A DNA stretch of 64,000 nt from Bufo bufo (GCF_905171765.1 NC_053391.1:262401918-262465917); one strand, 5' to 3'. Positions 21,001 through 29,541 are shown, numbered from the stretch's first letter. Made by a program: numbers and translations. Notes: generated by a model not told the origin, from the letters alone.

Positions 21001-21937
21001 GTTTCCTTAGTTTGCTGATATGGGACCCCAATGCAATAAATTCTCCCCTAATCACCGCCTTATGTGCCTCCCATATTATTGCCTGGGATATATCGGGTGT
21101 TGTGTTGGTAGAAAAGTAAGACCGCAACTTCTGTGATATGGAGTCAACCCTAGACTGCGAATCCAAAAGGGTGTGATTTAGCCTCCATGTCCACTCCCTA
21201 CTACATAGCTCTGGTAAATTTATAGCAAGGGAGACCGGCGCATGGTCAGAGACCGTGATGTTGTGGAGAGTGGAGGATTTAATGTCCGGCAGGTATTTAT
21301 CCTGCACAAACATGTAGTCCAACCTCTGGTATGATTTGTGAGGATTAGAATAAAATGTGTAGTCACGCCTGTCACCATGCGCCGACCTCCAAACATCACT
21401 AAGGTGCAAGGATCTCAGATGTGACTGGATCATTTTTAGGGCTCGGAAAGAAACAGCAGATTTCTGGGCAGAGGAGTCAAGTAAAGGATTCAGGGTTAAA
21501 TTAAGATCACCACCGACTAACAACAGACCCTCAGCAAATGGGCCAATTTTGTCCAGTACCTCTGTCATCCAGCCCACCGTCCCCACATTTGGAGCATAGA
21601 GATTACATATTGTGACCGTTAAGTGTCCTATCTCTCCCTTCAATAATAGGTATCTCCCTTCTGGGTCCTTTACTGCGTATTGGAAGGTAAATGGTGTGCC
21701 CCGCCTAAAGCCTATACTGACTCCTCTAGCCGCAGAACTACTGGAGGTAGCATGATACCACACATTAAAAGGGCTATGTTCTAAGTTAGGAATGTGCGAA
21801 TGAGAAAAATGGGTCTCTTGGAGAAGTATTATATCTGCACCAATTCTCCTGAGAACCTGAAACACTCTACTCCGTTTTTTAGGGCTATTACAGCCATGTA
21901 CGTTGAAGGTGGAAAGACACAAGGTTAATGGAGCCAT
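18086..21937 (-). CDS. L1 ORF2p: endonuclease and reverse transcriptase, intact
   Basis: An uninterrupted 1283-codon ORF, the usual length for L1 ORF2. It makes the nicking endonuclease and RT that drive target-primed reverse transcription. The N-terminal APE-like endonuclease shows FNVHGC (residue 12 region), LLQETHF, GGDLNLTL and SDHAP (about residue 229). The RT domain shows SPGPDGF, RPISLLN, PEQSGFVGGR, DAEKAFDRV, GTRQGCPLSP and the catalytic F-A-D-D box at about residues 707-710. The C-terminal Cys/His motif CWRC...HIWWTC is present. The ATG at 21,937 fits the start of the endonuclease fold. It lies 625 bp downstream of ORF1. All key residues I can check are present, so activity is plausible. 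Confidence 0.95.
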   Translation of the reverse strand: MAPLTLCLSTFNVHGCNSPKKRSRVFQVLRRIGADIILLQETHFSHSHIPNLEHSPFNVWYHATSSSSAARGVSIGFRRGTPFTFQYAVKDPEGRYLLLKGEIGHLTVTICNLYAPNVGTVGWMTEVLDKIGPFAEGLLLVGGDLNLTLNPLLDSSAQKSAVSFRALKMIQSHLRSLHLSDVWRSAHGDRRDYTFYSNPHKSYQRLDYMFVQDKYLPDIKSSTLHNITVSDHAPVSLAINLPELCSREWTWRLNHTLLDSQSRVDSISQKLRSYFSTNTTPDISQAIIWEAHKAVIRGEFIALGSHISKLRKRKMSDLLSHIASLESSHKRSGALRDLEELKMVRHELQELLNIKASKAYLKVKHKHYVHGNRGGKVMTALIKKRENQIFVKRMKSQTGLVKTDSRDISKIFRDYYHNLYNLRGEEQEEVRIDRKRKIEQFLETLKLPTLDDASKLSLLAPISLAEVKKVLNSTPSGKSPGPDGFTVAYYKKFFPDLGPQLVNFFNALLSGSQIANQALEAHIIVLPKPGKDVEIPSSYRPISLLNADVKLWAKVLANRLSPLLPGIVSPEQSGFVGGRECRDSTFRVLQAQQFALKQGKKLVFLSTDAEKAFDRVAWDYMEATMHKFGLPPQFVGAVLSLYSNPFAKVQVNGILSPTFKILNGTRQGCPLSPTLFILCLETFIQSLRQDPEIQGLTIGKDLHTIAAFADDMLVFLTNPEKAFPSLLRQLEVYGALSNFKINLSKCTAMGINISHSSIMKLERDFPFEWNNSHIKYLGINITKDPNLLFHHNYTSLFDSIKQQLVDIKIPFLSWLGRKNLLKTYVLPRILYTLQTLPIPLPQSFLARVRSLLSSFVWGGCRPRLAYKILTKPIFKGGFGLPDVTTYYRAVQLRLHSEICSPMNTKLECRIARNLLGPRGMAALWDPKLAMNRTIGKRGLNPLQGVMVTWSKISPLLRSPPCISPYTPICYIPYLVTQGFQDDLGLWKAMGSVAIGDVLKERVVPSAQNLSRSFPHIPWSSTQYSQFQKICTLYLACTPSKLDPTWYDTCLFIQGNKKGAISRVYNKLLEEEGHEKPWFISHWEKDLNTTFDEKTVDRILCHSHGYSRCIRIQENAFKVVTRWYNTPAKLHAMDPSHTEQCWRCRSSSGTLLHIWWTCPLIKPYWEMISRNILEIIPSSSSLTPLVVLLNLPNDKLILTKHSLLSSLIAAAKLLVPVHWLTNNIPSFMEWVNKVREIQLLEELSSWESLTHDRHLKTWAPWLQWQAKHQNTRAMGVASKSNSSD

Positions 21938-22562
21938 CTCATAGAAGTGACATTTTGTATAATTAGGTCGCTTGTCTTGCTAGACCACTTGGATGTACCA
22001 AACGGGTTAAAGAACCAATTAAAACAATAACAATAACTTAAAGGTAATAGCAAATATGAACGGCCTTTTGGGCCGGGGGGGGGGGGGGGGGGGGTAAGAA
22101 TCGCACATGTGAAAACCATGTGTATCCCAACCAGCCCAGAACCCCATTCTAAACCTTGTGCACATTAGTATTTAGCTCAGCTATAATAAAGCTAAAACAA
22201 AGTTAGATCCAAGCTATGCTTAAGCCATAACAAAACTATAATAAAGTTATAATAAAGTTATACTAAAGCCATAAAAAACTATCCTTGACCAACATTTTGC
22301 TGAATAAAGAAGGCACAATACACAGCAGCCTGGCAGAGCATGGCAATAGGCCCTTTAGCCACCCAGCTGGGCATGCACCCCCCATCCAAACAAGATGCTA
22401 TTATACTAATGAGTGTCAGTGATACTGACTACCATGGGCATTATAATAGGCAAAGTACTCCTAAGTAGGATAGCCAGCATCCAACAGGGACGCAGCGCCA
22501 CTCTGCCAACAATGCTATACTGCTTTTAGGAGAAAAAGGAAAGATGCATTAACAATGAACCC
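21938..22562 (-). other. L1 inter-ORF region with 20-nt G run
   Basis: 625 bp separate ORF1 and ORF2, long for an L1. The stretch holds a 20-base G homopolymer on the plus strand (22,075-22,094; C-run on the L1 sense strand) and TAAAGTTATA-like AT repeats near 22,200-22,280. No coding frame is convincing. Confidence 0.7.
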
Positions 22563-23627
22563 TTAGTCCGGGACTCCTTGCGGTCTTGCTCTTTTATTCT
22601 TCCTGGATCTCTGGGGTTTTGGTTTCGTCCATCCCGACATCTGGGGGAGCGGTGGTAGATCTTCCGCGGGTAGAACGGGTAACCAGGAGGGAATCTCGAT
22701 CGGAGGTTGTTGGAGTGCCTCCCAAACAGGTGGTAAGTCCTCGGGCGATCGGACGGTGTAACGGCGATTCCCTATCGTGATTGAGATCCCAAATGGGAAG
22801 AGCCATCTGTATGGGAATTTGGACGCCCTCAGTAGATCAGTAAGAGGCTTTAATATGCGTCGTTTTTGCAGTGTGGATGCAGCCAGGTCTTGGTAGACCT
22901 GAACTTGGGCCCCTTGGAGTTTCACTTCCCCTTGTTTCCTTGCCGCCTGGAGTATTAACTCAGTATCTCTGAAGCTTAAGATACCGCAAATTATATCTCT
23001 TGGATTGTCCCTTGATGCTGGCTTCGGCTTTAGTGCTCTATGCACTCTCTCCACAGTAATATGCGACGCTTGCTCTGGGCCTAGAAGCATGCTAAAGAGG
23101 GAGTCCATGACTTGAAAAAGATCTTCCTTATCCTCCGCTTCTGGAAGCCCCCTGAGCCTGATGTTCCTTCTTCTGTTCCTGTTCTCCTGGTCTTCCATTT
23201 GAAGCAGGAGTGTATTCATCGCCCTGGCATGCGAGAGCAAGGAATCTTTTACAGACGCATTGAAGGTGAGTATGGCGTCCTGCGACTGCTCAAGCGTCTC
23301 AACGCGGTCCCCTATATGATGCACGTCTGCTTTGATCGTCTCTAGATCCGCGGCTATAGGTGCCAGGGCTCGCTGTAAAGCCTCTTCAAGAATCTCCCTA
23401 GTGAGACCTGACCTTTCACCACTGTGCGATGTTCCGTCCTCTCCTGGAATCTGGGTGGAAGCATGATCTCCTGTAGCCGAGCCAGGAGGTTTCAGCGCCA
23501 TCTTGGAAGGCCGCGCCGGCGGCTGTGCTGCCGATTTACTCAGGAATTTATCCATCTCTAGGCTGGAGTTCGGGTCCTCTCTGCGATCCGGTGCAGACTG
23601 CATGCAGTCCTTCGACTGGATCTTCAT
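22563..23627 (-). CDS. L1 ORF1p: RNA-binding coiled-coil protein, intact
   Basis: An uninterrupted 354-codon ORF. L1 ORF1p trimerises and coats L1 RNA as a chaperone in the ribonucleoprotein. The predicted order is seen: a disordered Ser/Pro-rich N-terminus; a heptad-like coiled coil at about residues 75-150 (ALQRALAPIAADLETIKADV, then DRVETLEQSQ); an RRM-like block opening with ENRNRRRNIRLRGLPE; and a C-terminal domain with QVYQDLAASTLQKRR. It ends in a basic tail (RSRKNKRARP). ORF1 is followed by ORF2 on the same strand. Confidence 0.93.
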   Translation of the reverse strand: MKIQSKDCMQSAPDRREDPNSSLEMDKFLSKSAAQPPARPSKMALKPPGSATGDHASTQIPGEDGTSHSGERSGLTREILEEALQRALAPIAADLETIKADVHHIGDRVETLEQSQDAILTFNASVKDSLLSHARAMNTLLLQMEDQENRNRRRNIRLRGLPEAEDKEDLFQVMDSLFSMLLGPEQASHITVERVHRALKPKPASRDNPRDIICGILSFRDTELILQAARKQGEVKLQGAQVQVYQDLAASTLQKRRILKPLTDLLRASKFPYRWLFPFGISITIGNRRYTVRSPEDLPPVWEALQQPPIEIPSWLPVLPAEDLPPLPQMSGWTKPKPQRSRKNKRARPQGVPD

Positions 23628-23757
23628 ACCGAGGTCAGGATAATGCTAAAATGAGGTTTAGATGGGTGCTGGTGGCGAGAGCTCTGCTAACAAGCAGCCG
23701 CCATCTAGCTCGGTCAGGCCACGCCCCCCCTCTAGCTCGATCAGGCCACGCCCCCCC
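23628..23757 (-). promoter_or_regulatory. L1 5' UTR with tandem GC-rich units, likely promoter
   Basis: About 130 bp upstream of ORF1. At the extreme 5' end are two tandem copies of a roughly 27-bp unit (plus-strand CTAGCTCG(G/A)TCAGGCCACG followed by a C run, 23,706-23,757). On the sense strand the element starts with a G run and GGGCGTGGCC, a GC-box/KLF-like motif. Tandem promoter monomers are known in L1 5' UTRs; promoter function here is inferred. Confidence 0.6.
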
Positions 23758-23772
23758 AGTAATAGTTATCTT

Positions 23773-24714
23773 GACTAAAGTGCCCACTATAAAAAATAGA
23801 AAGACAACATCCCTTACAGTCAGTTTAAACATATCAGAAGGAATTGTACAGACACCAGCGATTTTCTCCTTCAGAGCGAACTATTACGGTCCAGGTTCAC
23901 AAAGAAAAAATACCCTAAGGGGATTATAGAAGATGCATTCCTAAGAGCAAACAGCCAGAGCCAGGAGGAATGTTTGAACGTGAAGGGGAAGAATAAACCT
24001 GCGGAAACAATAGGCACTGAAAAATACAAAACTTCTCTCCTCACTACTTATAATCCCAATCATGAGGCTTTAAGAACCATTTTAAGAAAACATTGGCATA
24101 TACTCAAAGATGATCCCCACCTCAAAGACACCATACCGGTCAAACCACGGATCACCTTTAGGAGAGCAAGAACACTCAAAAATATACTTGCACCAAGCAA
24201 GTTAAAAAAGAAGAATACCACTATAGCCCCAACGAATATGCTAAATATGATGAGTCTCCCCAAATACCTTGGCAGCTACAAATGCAACCACAAGTTATGC
24301 AAATGTTGCATGAATATTACTAATCGAGCGCAAAAGTTCAGAAGTAATTCGACAGGAGACGAATTTACTATAAAAAGTTTTTTGAATTGCTCTTTCTCCT
24401 ATATAATATACTTGATGGAATGTGAATGCGGAATGAAGTATGTGGGCCGTACAATACAGTCTTTGAGGAAGAGAGTAAACAAACACCGCTCAAACATCAT
24501 GCGGGGATATTTAAAGCACAGTGTCTCCCGACACTTTCTCTCTACCCACAACAAAGATCCATCCAAATTAATAATTTCGCCAATTGAACAAATCGCCGAA
24601 ACTGCCCCGGATAGATTCAGAACACTACAGAAAAGGGAGATGTTCTGGATCTTCAAACTACAAACCCTGGAACCCTACGGACTAAACGAAAGTCTTGAAA
24701 GCAAGTGTTTTTAA
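23773..24714 (+). pseudogene. PLE linker and GIY-YIG endonuclease
   Basis: Reading resumes after the L1 with two in-frame stops (near 23,776 and 23,797), then an open frame. The ORF at 23,974-24,714 (246 codons) has the PLE linker, including the Cys-rich CNHKLCKCC block near 24,282-24,310. The GIY-YIG endonuclease follows, seen as YIIYLMECECGMKYVGRT near 24,400-24,453. Downstream are the conserved Arg/His region (LRKRVNKHRS) and a Glu region near the C-terminus (KREMFWIFKL). In PLEs this domain nicks the target DNA. The endonuclease part looks intact, the whole protein does not. Confidence 0.88.
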
Positions 24715-25518
24715 AAAAAATACACCCAACCTGTTCCTCTCCTCCCCTCTGTAACAGTATATTATCACTACCATTGCATCCCACTTAATACGACCGTCCC
24801 CCATCCCAGTCAAATATAATTTATCATCCTGCATTTAGTAACATCATCCTATAATCCTCCCAACACCCCTTCTGTAGCATCAGCGCCACACAGACTTTTT
24901 ACTTCAGTATTCATCACCATTCACTCCCCTGCCTGCCGCACATACTGCCGACCAAACCCCGCCCTCCTCTGACCAAGCCCCGCCCCCATTCAGACCAGGC
25001 CCCGCCCCCTTCGGACTCTCCTCCAATGGGGCGCCGCCCTTCTCTCACTCCCCCTTACTTCATGCGGTGACGAGCGCGCGCTGTGTGTGTCAGCATTCAC
25101 CTCGTGCTACCGATACACCAGCCGTGCTGAGATAAGGTAATTCATAACCTCTCCTCCTCTTAAACAAACAACATCTATATATTACAGTTTGGGTAACCCA
25201 CCATGGGTTCCCTAAACTAATAGTTCGATTCTACTATCCTTTCATATCTTTTTATATATTTAACCCACTATGAACCATTAGACCAATTGAATTAACTGTT
25301 TATATACAACAAGGTAATCATCAACAATGTTGGGATATTATGAACTAGTGATGGCTCCTGCAACTGATCTCTGTACATGTTATCATGCATTCTCAGCAAT
25401 TCCCTGCAACAAGTCAATTTTTCATTCTTCATCCATTACCTTCTGCACCCTTGTGTAGACACACGGATGTGCATGTGTGTATATATGTGGGCACATATGT
25501 GAGCACACTTGTTGTGAT
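24715..25518 (+). other. PLE 3' non-coding region with GC boxes
   Basis: No convincing ORF. At 24,955-25,035 there are repeated CCCCGCCC/GCCCCGCCCCC motifs (Sp1/KLF-type GC boxes), followed by a CpG-rich stretch around 25,068-25,080 (GACGAGCGCGCGC). PLEs carry promoters in their repeated terminal region (pLTR), so this may be such a promoter. The rest is AT-rich. Confidence 0.5.
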
Positions 25519-25521
25519 GTA

Positions 25522-25702
25522 CAGTACAGACCAAAAGTTTGGACACACCTTCTCATTCAAAGAGTTTTCTTTATTTTTATGACTATGAAAATTGTAGATT
25601 CACACTGAAGGCATCAAAACTATGAATTAACACATGTGGAATTATATACATAACAAACAAGTGTGAAACAACTGAAAATATGTCATATTCTAGGTTCTTC
25701 TT
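25522..25702. mobile_element. Tc1-type terminal fragment
   Basis: Starts TA-CAGTACAGACCAAAAGTTT and follows the same roughly 180-bp end sequence as the element at 25,933-27,342, down to ATGTCATATTCTAGG. It is a lone end without a partner. Sequence at 25,703-25,888 is unassigned. Confidence 0.75.
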
Positions 25703-25883
25703 CTACTGTGTACCCTCCCAACCCGCCCATCTTTTTCATGTTACATCTTATTTTGGTATGCCCTCTGCAGGCGTCCCTCCTATGCAGCGGTTATGGCACA
25801 ATTCAAGCCGCTTAGGTCTAGTTAGTTAGGCAGGTTGATGGTCACGTCCCTAGTTGCCTACGTCACACAGGTAAGCCGTGACC

Positions 25884-25888
<5 letters not shown>

Positions 25889-25932
<44 letters not shown>
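25889..25932. repeat. (TA)n microsatellite
   Basis: About 22 TA units. It forms the left junction of the Tc1-type element starting at 25,933. Confidence 0.9.
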
Positions 25933-25935
<3 letters not shown>

Positions 25936-26009
25936 TACAGACCAAAAGTTTGGACACACCTTCTCATTCAAAGAGTTTTCTTTATTTTCATGACTATGAA
26001 AATTGTAGA

Positions 26010-26475
26010 ATCAAATTGACCAGCAAATTACCATCTAGCTGGTCACGTGGGGCGCTGTGAGAGCAGGTCGGAAGCTTGCTCCGTAAGAAAAAGTAAGTGG
26101 AGTGCCATTGATCGGAAGCGGTGCAATTATTATTGCCAAACGGCACCTGAGGATAGAGTTTTCTCTGCAGGAGATTGCAGTAAGGACACCTTCTGAACTT
26201 CTCCGGTTCCAACAAACTGGTAAACCGGCATACAATTTTATGGACATTTGAGTGGTATAATTGAATGATTCTTGCAGTTACACTTGAGCCATAAGGTCTC
26301 ATCTTTTTTGGAGTACTCCAGCTGTTTAGGTTTTGTGCGTGAGCTCCGCACTTTATATACCTATTTAATGTATTTATGCTGATATATCGACACTAAGTTG
26401 GTTTTTGTTTTATTAAGTGTATTAATAAATTTATATGCAAAAATACTGTGAGCCAGCCTATATTATTATTAAATT
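26010..26475. mobile_element. unclassified roughly 465-bp insertion
   Basis: It interrupts the Tc1-type left end and is flanked by the duplicated words AAATTGTAGA (about 26,000-26,009 and 26,466-26,475). The right end has a TATTATTATTA tail, suggesting a non-LTR retroposon (SINE or LINE end) in plus orientation. No coding frame and no clear Pol III boxes were identified. Confidence 0.45.
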
Positions 26476-26815
26476 GTAGATTCACACTGAAGGCATCAAA
26501 ACTATGAATTAACACATGTGGCATTATATACATAACAAACAAGTGTGAAACAACAGAAAATATGTCATATTCTAGGTTCTACAAAGTAGCCACCTTTTGC
26601 TTTGATTACTGCTTTGCATACTCTTGGCATTCTCTTGATGAGCTTCAAGAGGTAGTCCCCTGAAATGGTTTTCACTTCACAGGTGTGCCCTGTCAGGTTT
26701 AATAAGTGGGATTTCTTGCCTTATAAATGGGGTTGGGACCATCAGTTGCGTTGAGGAGAAGTCAGGTGGATACACAGCTGATAGTCCTACTGAATAGACT
26801 GTTAGAATTTGTATT

Positions 26816-27201
26816 ATGGCAAGAAAAAAGCAGCTAAGTAAAGAAAAATGAGTGGCCATCATTACTTTAAGAAATGAAGGTCAGTCAGTCAGCTGAAAAA
26901 TTGGGAAAACTTTGAAAGTAAGGGCTATTTGACCATGAAGGAGAGTGATGGGGTGCTGCGCCAGATGACCTGGCCTCCACAGTCACCAGACCTGAACCCA
27001 ATCGAGATGGTTTGGGGTGAGCTGGACCGCAGAGTGAAGGCAAAAGGGCCAACAAGTGCTAAGCATCTCTGGGAACTCCTTCAAGACTGTTGGAAGACCT
27101 TTTTAGGGGACTACCTCTTGAAGCTCATCAAGAGAATGCGAAAAGTGTGCAAAGCAGTAATCAAAGCAAAAGGTGGCTACTTTGAAGAACCTAGAATATG
27201 A
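26816..27201 (+). pseudogene. Tc1 transposase remnant
   Basis: A start at 26,816 (M-A-R-K-K) hits a stop within 15 codons. After the internal deletion, the frame at 26,929-27,201 encodes the C-terminal third of a Tc1 transposase: WPPQSPDLNPIEMVW with the third catalytic residue (Glu), and the end block RMRKVCKAVIKAKGG. The two catalytic Asp regions are missing. Confidence 0.85.
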
Positions 27202-27344
27202 CATATTTTCAGTTGTTTCACACTTGTTTGTTATGTATATAATTCCACATGTGTTAATTCATAGTTTTGATGCCTTCATAGTCATGAAAATAAAGAAAAC
27301 TCTTTGAATGAGAAGGTGTGTCCAAACTTTTGGTCTGTACTGTA

Positions 27345-28092
27345 TATTAAGAGCCTTCACATTGACATTATCTACCCGCACATCCCCGTCCCCCGACTCC
27401 TTACACAATACTTTATACTACCACACAACATTGTTGTTCACATTATACTGCTATTTTATTTAACCAATCACTGACCTAGTATTTTCCTTACTGAATAGGT
27501 TTTTGACCAACAACCTAAAAACCTCCGGTATGTGTAGGCTATTTTCTATTTCTATTTTCCACATTATGGTTTATTTTTTAAAAATTGGTACCGGTCTTAT
27601 TTTATAGAAAATAGGATTGACTTTGATCGCACTGTAGAAGAAAGAGGTTTAGATTGAAGAATCTTAGACATATGATGCTTTTATCCATCTCTTGATTTGT
27701 TATGCGCACTTTTTAAATGTAATTATATATTCATCTACACTCCTTTTTATGAATCTATATAAGTATATATTATTGCATATTCATTTTATTCATAGGTATT
27801 ATTTATACACCCAAGCATTTCTGTATGTCCATTTTATCTCATATATAAGATGTCTCACCGCTATTACGGTTATTATCATTATTACTATTGCTATGTTTTT
27901 CATCTCTAGTCTTAATTCAATTATTTTTTTTAATTTCAATTTTATCCTCATCCAACGTTTATTTATTTTTATTTTTGTTTTGTTCTTTACTCAATTTTAT
28001 TTTCAAATTATATAGTGTTTTTTTGTTTTTTAATGTGTTTTTTATGTATTTTTATATTTATATATTTTTATTTTGTATATGGTGTGTCCTTT
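27345..28092 (+). other. PLE 3' region, AT-rich, non-coding
   Basis: AT-rich sequence with T runs and no supported gene. The frames at 27,692-28,094 are low-complexity F/I/Y strings produced by AT bias. Confidence 0.5.
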
Positions 28093-28135
28093 AGACTTGA
28101 TAAAGGGGTCAGAAGTACCCCGAAATGCGTTGTCT
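28093..28135 (+). ncRNA. hammerhead-ribozyme-like motif of the PLE
   Basis: CTTGATAAA, then GGGG / CCCC able to pair as stem II around a 9-nt loop, then the invariant GAAA, then TGCGTTGTC. This is the order of a hammerhead core (CUGANGA - stem II - GAAA - stem III - NUH). Two positions of the CUGANGA box deviate, so this copy may be inactive. PLEs are known to carry hammerhead motifs in their terminal repeats. An AATAAA follows at about 28,139. A similar motif lies in both arms of the palindrome at 31,241-31,532. Confidence 0.55.
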
Positions 28136-28455
28136 ACCAATAAACCTGAAAAATACAAATCATCCAGTTGTGATAGTACGCCTCCTACTGTCCATACAAT
28201 CGACCGAAACAGTCAAGCGTCCTTTCTTCTTGTTCCCACTGTTTTACCCGAGTGGTGGGGTGGCTCCCACCCAAGGGATTTGGAGAGATCTGGGCTGCAC
28301 CAACTGTGAACCGACTACAAACAACCGTCACTGGGGTTGCACCCAATTAGGTGCAACCACAAAAGGTGAGCAAACAAAACCTTTTTTTAGTGGATTTTCC
28401 ACTTATTGAACATACTCACCGTATGAGCGCCTTTCTCTACCCTCTGGCCATCATT
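28136..28455 (+). other. PLE terminal sequence, non-coding
   Basis: From the hammerhead-like motif to the right TSD. Contains AATAAA near 28,139 and no supported ORF. It ends at the 15-bp TSD at 28,456. Confidence 0.45.
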
Positions 28456-29190
28456 TGCTTTTCTTCCACAAGGACAGGGAAGTGGGTTAGCCACAGCTAC
28501 AATTGAATGGTTTAGATCAATGTATATTCATGTGTTAGAGTGGCCCAGTCAATGTCCACACCTAAATCCTATTGAGAATCTGTAGCAAGACTTGAAAATT
28601 GCTGTTCACCGATGCTCTCCACCCAATCTGACAGAGCTTAAGCTATTTTGCACAGAAGAATGAGCAGAAATTTCAGCCTGATGAGCAAAGCTGGTAGAGA
28701 CATACCCCAAAAGACTTGCAGTTGTAAGTGCAGCAAAAAGTGGTCCTACAAAGTATTGACTCAGGAGGGCTGAATACAACTGCACACCACACTTTCCAGA
28801 TTTTTATTTATTAAACGTTTTGAAAACCATGCATCATTGTCACGAACTTACCTGCCCGGGCTCCAGCAACAAGATCTCCAGCTTCGGTGCAACTGCGCCA
28901 GGAGAGGCACGTTGCTAAACCATGCCCCCAGTGAGGCAACAGCGTCATTAGCAACAGGATACAGTGCTCTTTCTCCCCTGCAAGTAGGCAGGCAGAGTTC
29001 CAGTTGGGGCTCACTATTTGTGTATTCCTGCCTATTGTGGTGACAATCATTTTCTTTTCACCTCACGCATACTGCTACTTTGTGTTGCTCTATCACAAAA
29101 AATACCAATAAAATACATTTAAATTTGTAGGTGTAACGTGAAAAAATGTGGAAATGTTCAAGGGGTATGAATACTTTTTCAAGGCACTGT
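28456..29190 (+). pseudogene. Tc1-like transposon right part, with an inserted LTR-like unit
   Basis: The plus-strand reading continues the fragment at 17,100-17,186. It encodes EWP...NPIEN (third catalytic Glu region), then NLTELK and KRLAVVSAAKSG, the C-terminal block of Tc1 transposases, with a TAG and other stops. The element's 3' end runs to CAAGGCACTGTA at 29,179-29,191. It is interrupted at 28,838-29,045 by a short LTR-like insertion. Confidence 0.8.
28838..29045. mobile_element. 208-bp solo LTR or TRIM-like unit
   Basis: Begins TGTCACGAAC and ends TGGTGACA. It is flanked by a perfect 5-bp TSD ATCAT (28,833-28,837 and 29,046-29,050). TG...CA ends, 5-bp TSD and gypsy-like terminal sequence fit a solo LTR, though 208 bp is short beside the 529-743-bp LTRs here. 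No coding capacity. Confidence 0.75.
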
Positions 29191-29191
29191 A

Positions 29192-29535
29192 TTGTAATAG
29201 AATTTCGGCAAAAAGAAAAAAAAAAAGGAAAAAGATAAAGGGCAGCTCTGACGCTTTCCATTTTTTATACTGAACGGTGGGGACAAAAGACCATTAATTT
29301 TTAGGTGAGCATGTGGTTGGGAGGAAAATGTGAAAACTGAGACAATAAATGCAGGGAGGATATTACATTTCACTAGAGTGGCTCTCATAAAAGACCAGTC
29401 AACACTATCAAAAGTCTTCTTGGCATCAATGCCAAGAAGGACTAGAGGAGCTGAGGTTTTGTGAGCAAGGTGCATAAGGTGGTTTAGGGAGCAGAGGGTG
29501 AAGGTGTAGTGCCAGGATTTTACCCCATATCTATA
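29192..29535 (-). pseudogene. L1 reverse transcriptase remnant (part 2)
   Basis: The minus-strand frame at 29,179-29,475 encodes LLGIDAKKTFDSVDWSFM and INGLLSPPFSIKNGKRQSC, clearly L1 RT (D-A-E-K-A-F-D and G-T-R-Q-G-C blocks) with substitutions at conserved positions. It differs from the intact L1 above. The upstream part of the same RT lies at 34,221-34,530, beyond three Tc1 elements and a palindrome. Confidence 0.82.
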
Positions 29536-29541
29536 TATATA

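Larger units (their letters stand above)
17711..23757 (-). mobile_element. full-length L1-type LINE with both ORFs intact
   Basis: This 6,047-bp minus-strand insertion in the PLE is bounded by a perfect 15-bp TSD, AGTAATAGTTATCTT (17,696-17,710 and 23,758-23,772). Its 3' end is a short A tail (8 T on the plus strand) adjoining the left TSD. The 5' end is G-rich with two tandem copies of a GGGGGCGTGGCCTGA unit. ORF1 (354 codons) and ORF2 (1283 codons) are both uninterrupted. Structure and TSD show target-primed reverse transcription. It appears young relative to its surroundings. Confidence 0.95.
25933..27342 (+). mobile_element. Tc1-type transposon, internally deleted
   Basis: Inverted ends (CAGTACAGACCAAAAGTTTGG at left and its complement at right) are bounded by TA (25,931-25,932 and 27,343-27,344). 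The left inverted repeat is broken by an unrelated roughly 465-bp insertion at about 26,010-26,475. Transposase start (near 26,816) and C-terminal parts survive, joined by a deletion near 26,925, so it is non-autonomous. Confidence 0.85.
17187..28455 (+). mobile_element. Penelope-like element (PLE), 5'-truncated, with nested insertions
   Basis: A plus-strand PLE is inserted in a Tc1 remnant and flanked by a 15-bp perfect TSD, TGCTTTTCTTCCACA (17,172-17,186 and 28,456-28,470). It begins inside the RT. Order is RT (17,187-17,710), L1 insertion (17,711-23,757), RT-endonuclease linker and GIY-YIG endonuclease (23,773-24,714), and a long non-coding 3' region. That region has GC boxes and a hammerhead-like motif and itself holds Tc1-type insertions. 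In-frame stops and a frameshift show it is dead. Confidence 0.85.

Noticed and set aside
27692..28094. F/I/Y-rich frames as membrane proteins
   Set aside because: The composition is explained by T-rich DNA in the PLE 3' region.
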